From positions 1 to 6,401 of the forward strand of contig CAZULF010000108.1 in assembly GCA_964621215.1 (NCBI GenBank): a stretch of DNA of 6,401 nucleotides, given 5' to 3'. The DNA comes from CAZULF01 sp964621215. GTDB lineage: Bacteria > Pseudomonadota > Gammaproteobacteria > UBA1113. Positions 5,996-6,401 of the stretch are shown in pieces; the stretch's first letter is position 1; the number at the start of each line of letters is the position of its first letter. A program made the translations under genes and the position numbers. The notes under the pieces are model-generated. The model saw nothing but the letters and a program-made list of their open reading frames with translations, made no database searches and was not told the DNA's origin.

Positions 5996-6037
5996 TCCCC
6001 CATGTCATGCCAGCCTGCGCTGGCATGACATGGGGGA
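5996..6037. repeat. Perfect 19-bp palindrome with 4-nt loop (REP-like or MITE-like)
   Basis: Arms at 5996-6014 and 6019-6037 are exact reverse complements around the loop CTGC (6015-6018). The core arm is CATGTCATGCCAGC, extended outward by CCCC/GGGG and a T-A pair. It is markedly GC-richer than its surroundings. It lies between two divergent genes and has no T-run on either side, so it is not a canonical intrinsic terminator. The TGTCATGCCAGC/GCTGGCATGACA form recalls the short dispersed palindromes of the GTCATTCCCGC...GCGGGAATGAC kind found in many proteobacteria. That it is a multicopy element is inference from this resemblance. Confidence 0.85.
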
Positions 6038-6100
6038 CAATGAAGTTAAAAGGGGCAATCTTGTCAGATTATAGCATGATTTATAAGGCATTAAAATACT

Positions 6101-6401
6101 ATGCGCAAAAAAAGTCGCACTTTTATATCACCCCATGACAGGTTATGTTGGAATTATTCCAATTTACACTTTCAGGATTATTTACTTTGGGCAGAAAAAT
6201 TGATTACAAATTCTCGCCAAAACACCGCCCAGGTTGACCGTGATACCGTCATAGCTGCCAATATGCCCTATGAATGGCTCCCCACCCAACCCAAACCTAG
6301 CCATGGCAAATATACCCATGGCATATTACTGGTGCATGGGCTGCTCGACTCCCCTTTTTCCATGCGTGAAATTGGCCGCCGATTTCAAGAACACGGGTTT
6401 T
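6101..6401 (+). CDS. Alpha/beta hydrolase, N-terminal part (runs off window)
   Basis: An open frame from the ATG at 6101 continues past the window end, giving 100 residues. An in-frame TAA at 6092 limits upstream extension. Residues 74-95 form the first core strand and oxyanion-hole region of an alpha/beta hydrolase: GILLVHG (74-80), then LLDSPFSMREIGRRF. The LVHG followed by D-SP/S-SM-D/EI-R pattern is seen in esterase or lysophospholipase-like members. The nucleophile elbow (GxSxG) and the other catalytic residues would lie outside the window, so the substrate cannot be named. The N-terminus (MRKKSRTFISPHDRLCWNYS) is polar, with no signal peptide or membrane segment, so Sec-dependent export through the T2SS is not indicated. 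AAGG at 6085-6088 is a weak ribosome-binding site 12 nt upstream. TTGTCA (6061-6066) and TATAAG (6082-6087) are only 15 bp apart, a poor promoter. Confidence 0.78.
   Translation, partial: MRKKSRTFISPHDRLCWNYSNLHFQDYLLWAEKLITNSRQNTAQVDRDTVIAANMPYEWLPTQPKPSHGKYTHGILLVHGLLDSPFSMREIGRRFQEHGF

Noticed and set aside
5956..6003. ATG at 6003 (minus strand) as the start of the IcmD-like gene
   Set aside because: The extension runs into the palindrome and would bury the signal peptide. The ATG at 5955 has an ideal AAGGAG.
5996..6037. Palindrome as an intrinsic terminator
   Set aside because: Neither side has a T-run, and it sits upstream of both flanking divergent genes rather than downstream of a gene.
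6301..6330. Two close copies of CCATGGCA in the hydrolase gene
   Set aside because: They are only 8 to 9 nt, encode ordinary hydrolase residues (SHGKY and THGIL), and give no sign of a functional repeat.

Overview
The window is an AT-rich gammaproteobacterial segment dominated by the distal part of a type II secretion system (T2SS) operon. Two features suggest a Legionellales-type host (Legionella, Coxiella, Aquicella or Berkiella-like). One is the AT-rich, A-tract-rich coding style. The other is a small membrane protein that resembles IcmD/DotP of the Dot/Icm type IVB secretion system. This placement is inference, because there is no rRNA or other phylogenetic marker here.

Positions 1-5638, + strand: gspF (3' half only), gspG, gspH, gspI, gspJ, gspK, gspL and gspM, in canonical order. 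Every junction is overlapping, abutting or only 12 nt apart, so this is one polycistronic, translationally coupled unit. GspF, GspL and GspM belong to the inner-membrane assembly platform. GspG is the major pseudopilin, and GspH, I, J and K are the minor pseudopilins that prime and cap the pseudopilus. All five pseudopilins have a prepilin-peptidase site. The upstream partners (GspC, D, E and the prepilin peptidase) are not in the window, and no gspN follows gspM. In Legionella pneumophila, to my knowledge, lspFGHIJK and lspLM are separate loci, so a contiguous F-to-M block would be a different arrangement.

Positions 5641-5955, - strand: a small IcmD/DotP-like protein with a signal peptide and two membrane segments. 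It converges on gspM with only 2 nt between the stop codons. Positions 5956-6100 are a divergent intergenic region holding a perfect 19-bp palindrome with a 4-nt loop. Positions 6101-6401, + strand: the 5' end of an alpha/beta hydrolase gene that runs off the window.

The main oddities lie in the pseudopilins. The calcium-binding loop of GspG is shortened and lacks its usual aspartates. GspK lacks the usual Asp/Glu-rich calcium-site signature, has an Asn-rich stretch in its place, and carries a repeat-encoded Gln/Glu/Asp-rich insertion near its C-terminus. No gene-free stretch exceeds 300 bases. No convincing promoter or intrinsic terminator is visible inside the T2SS block.
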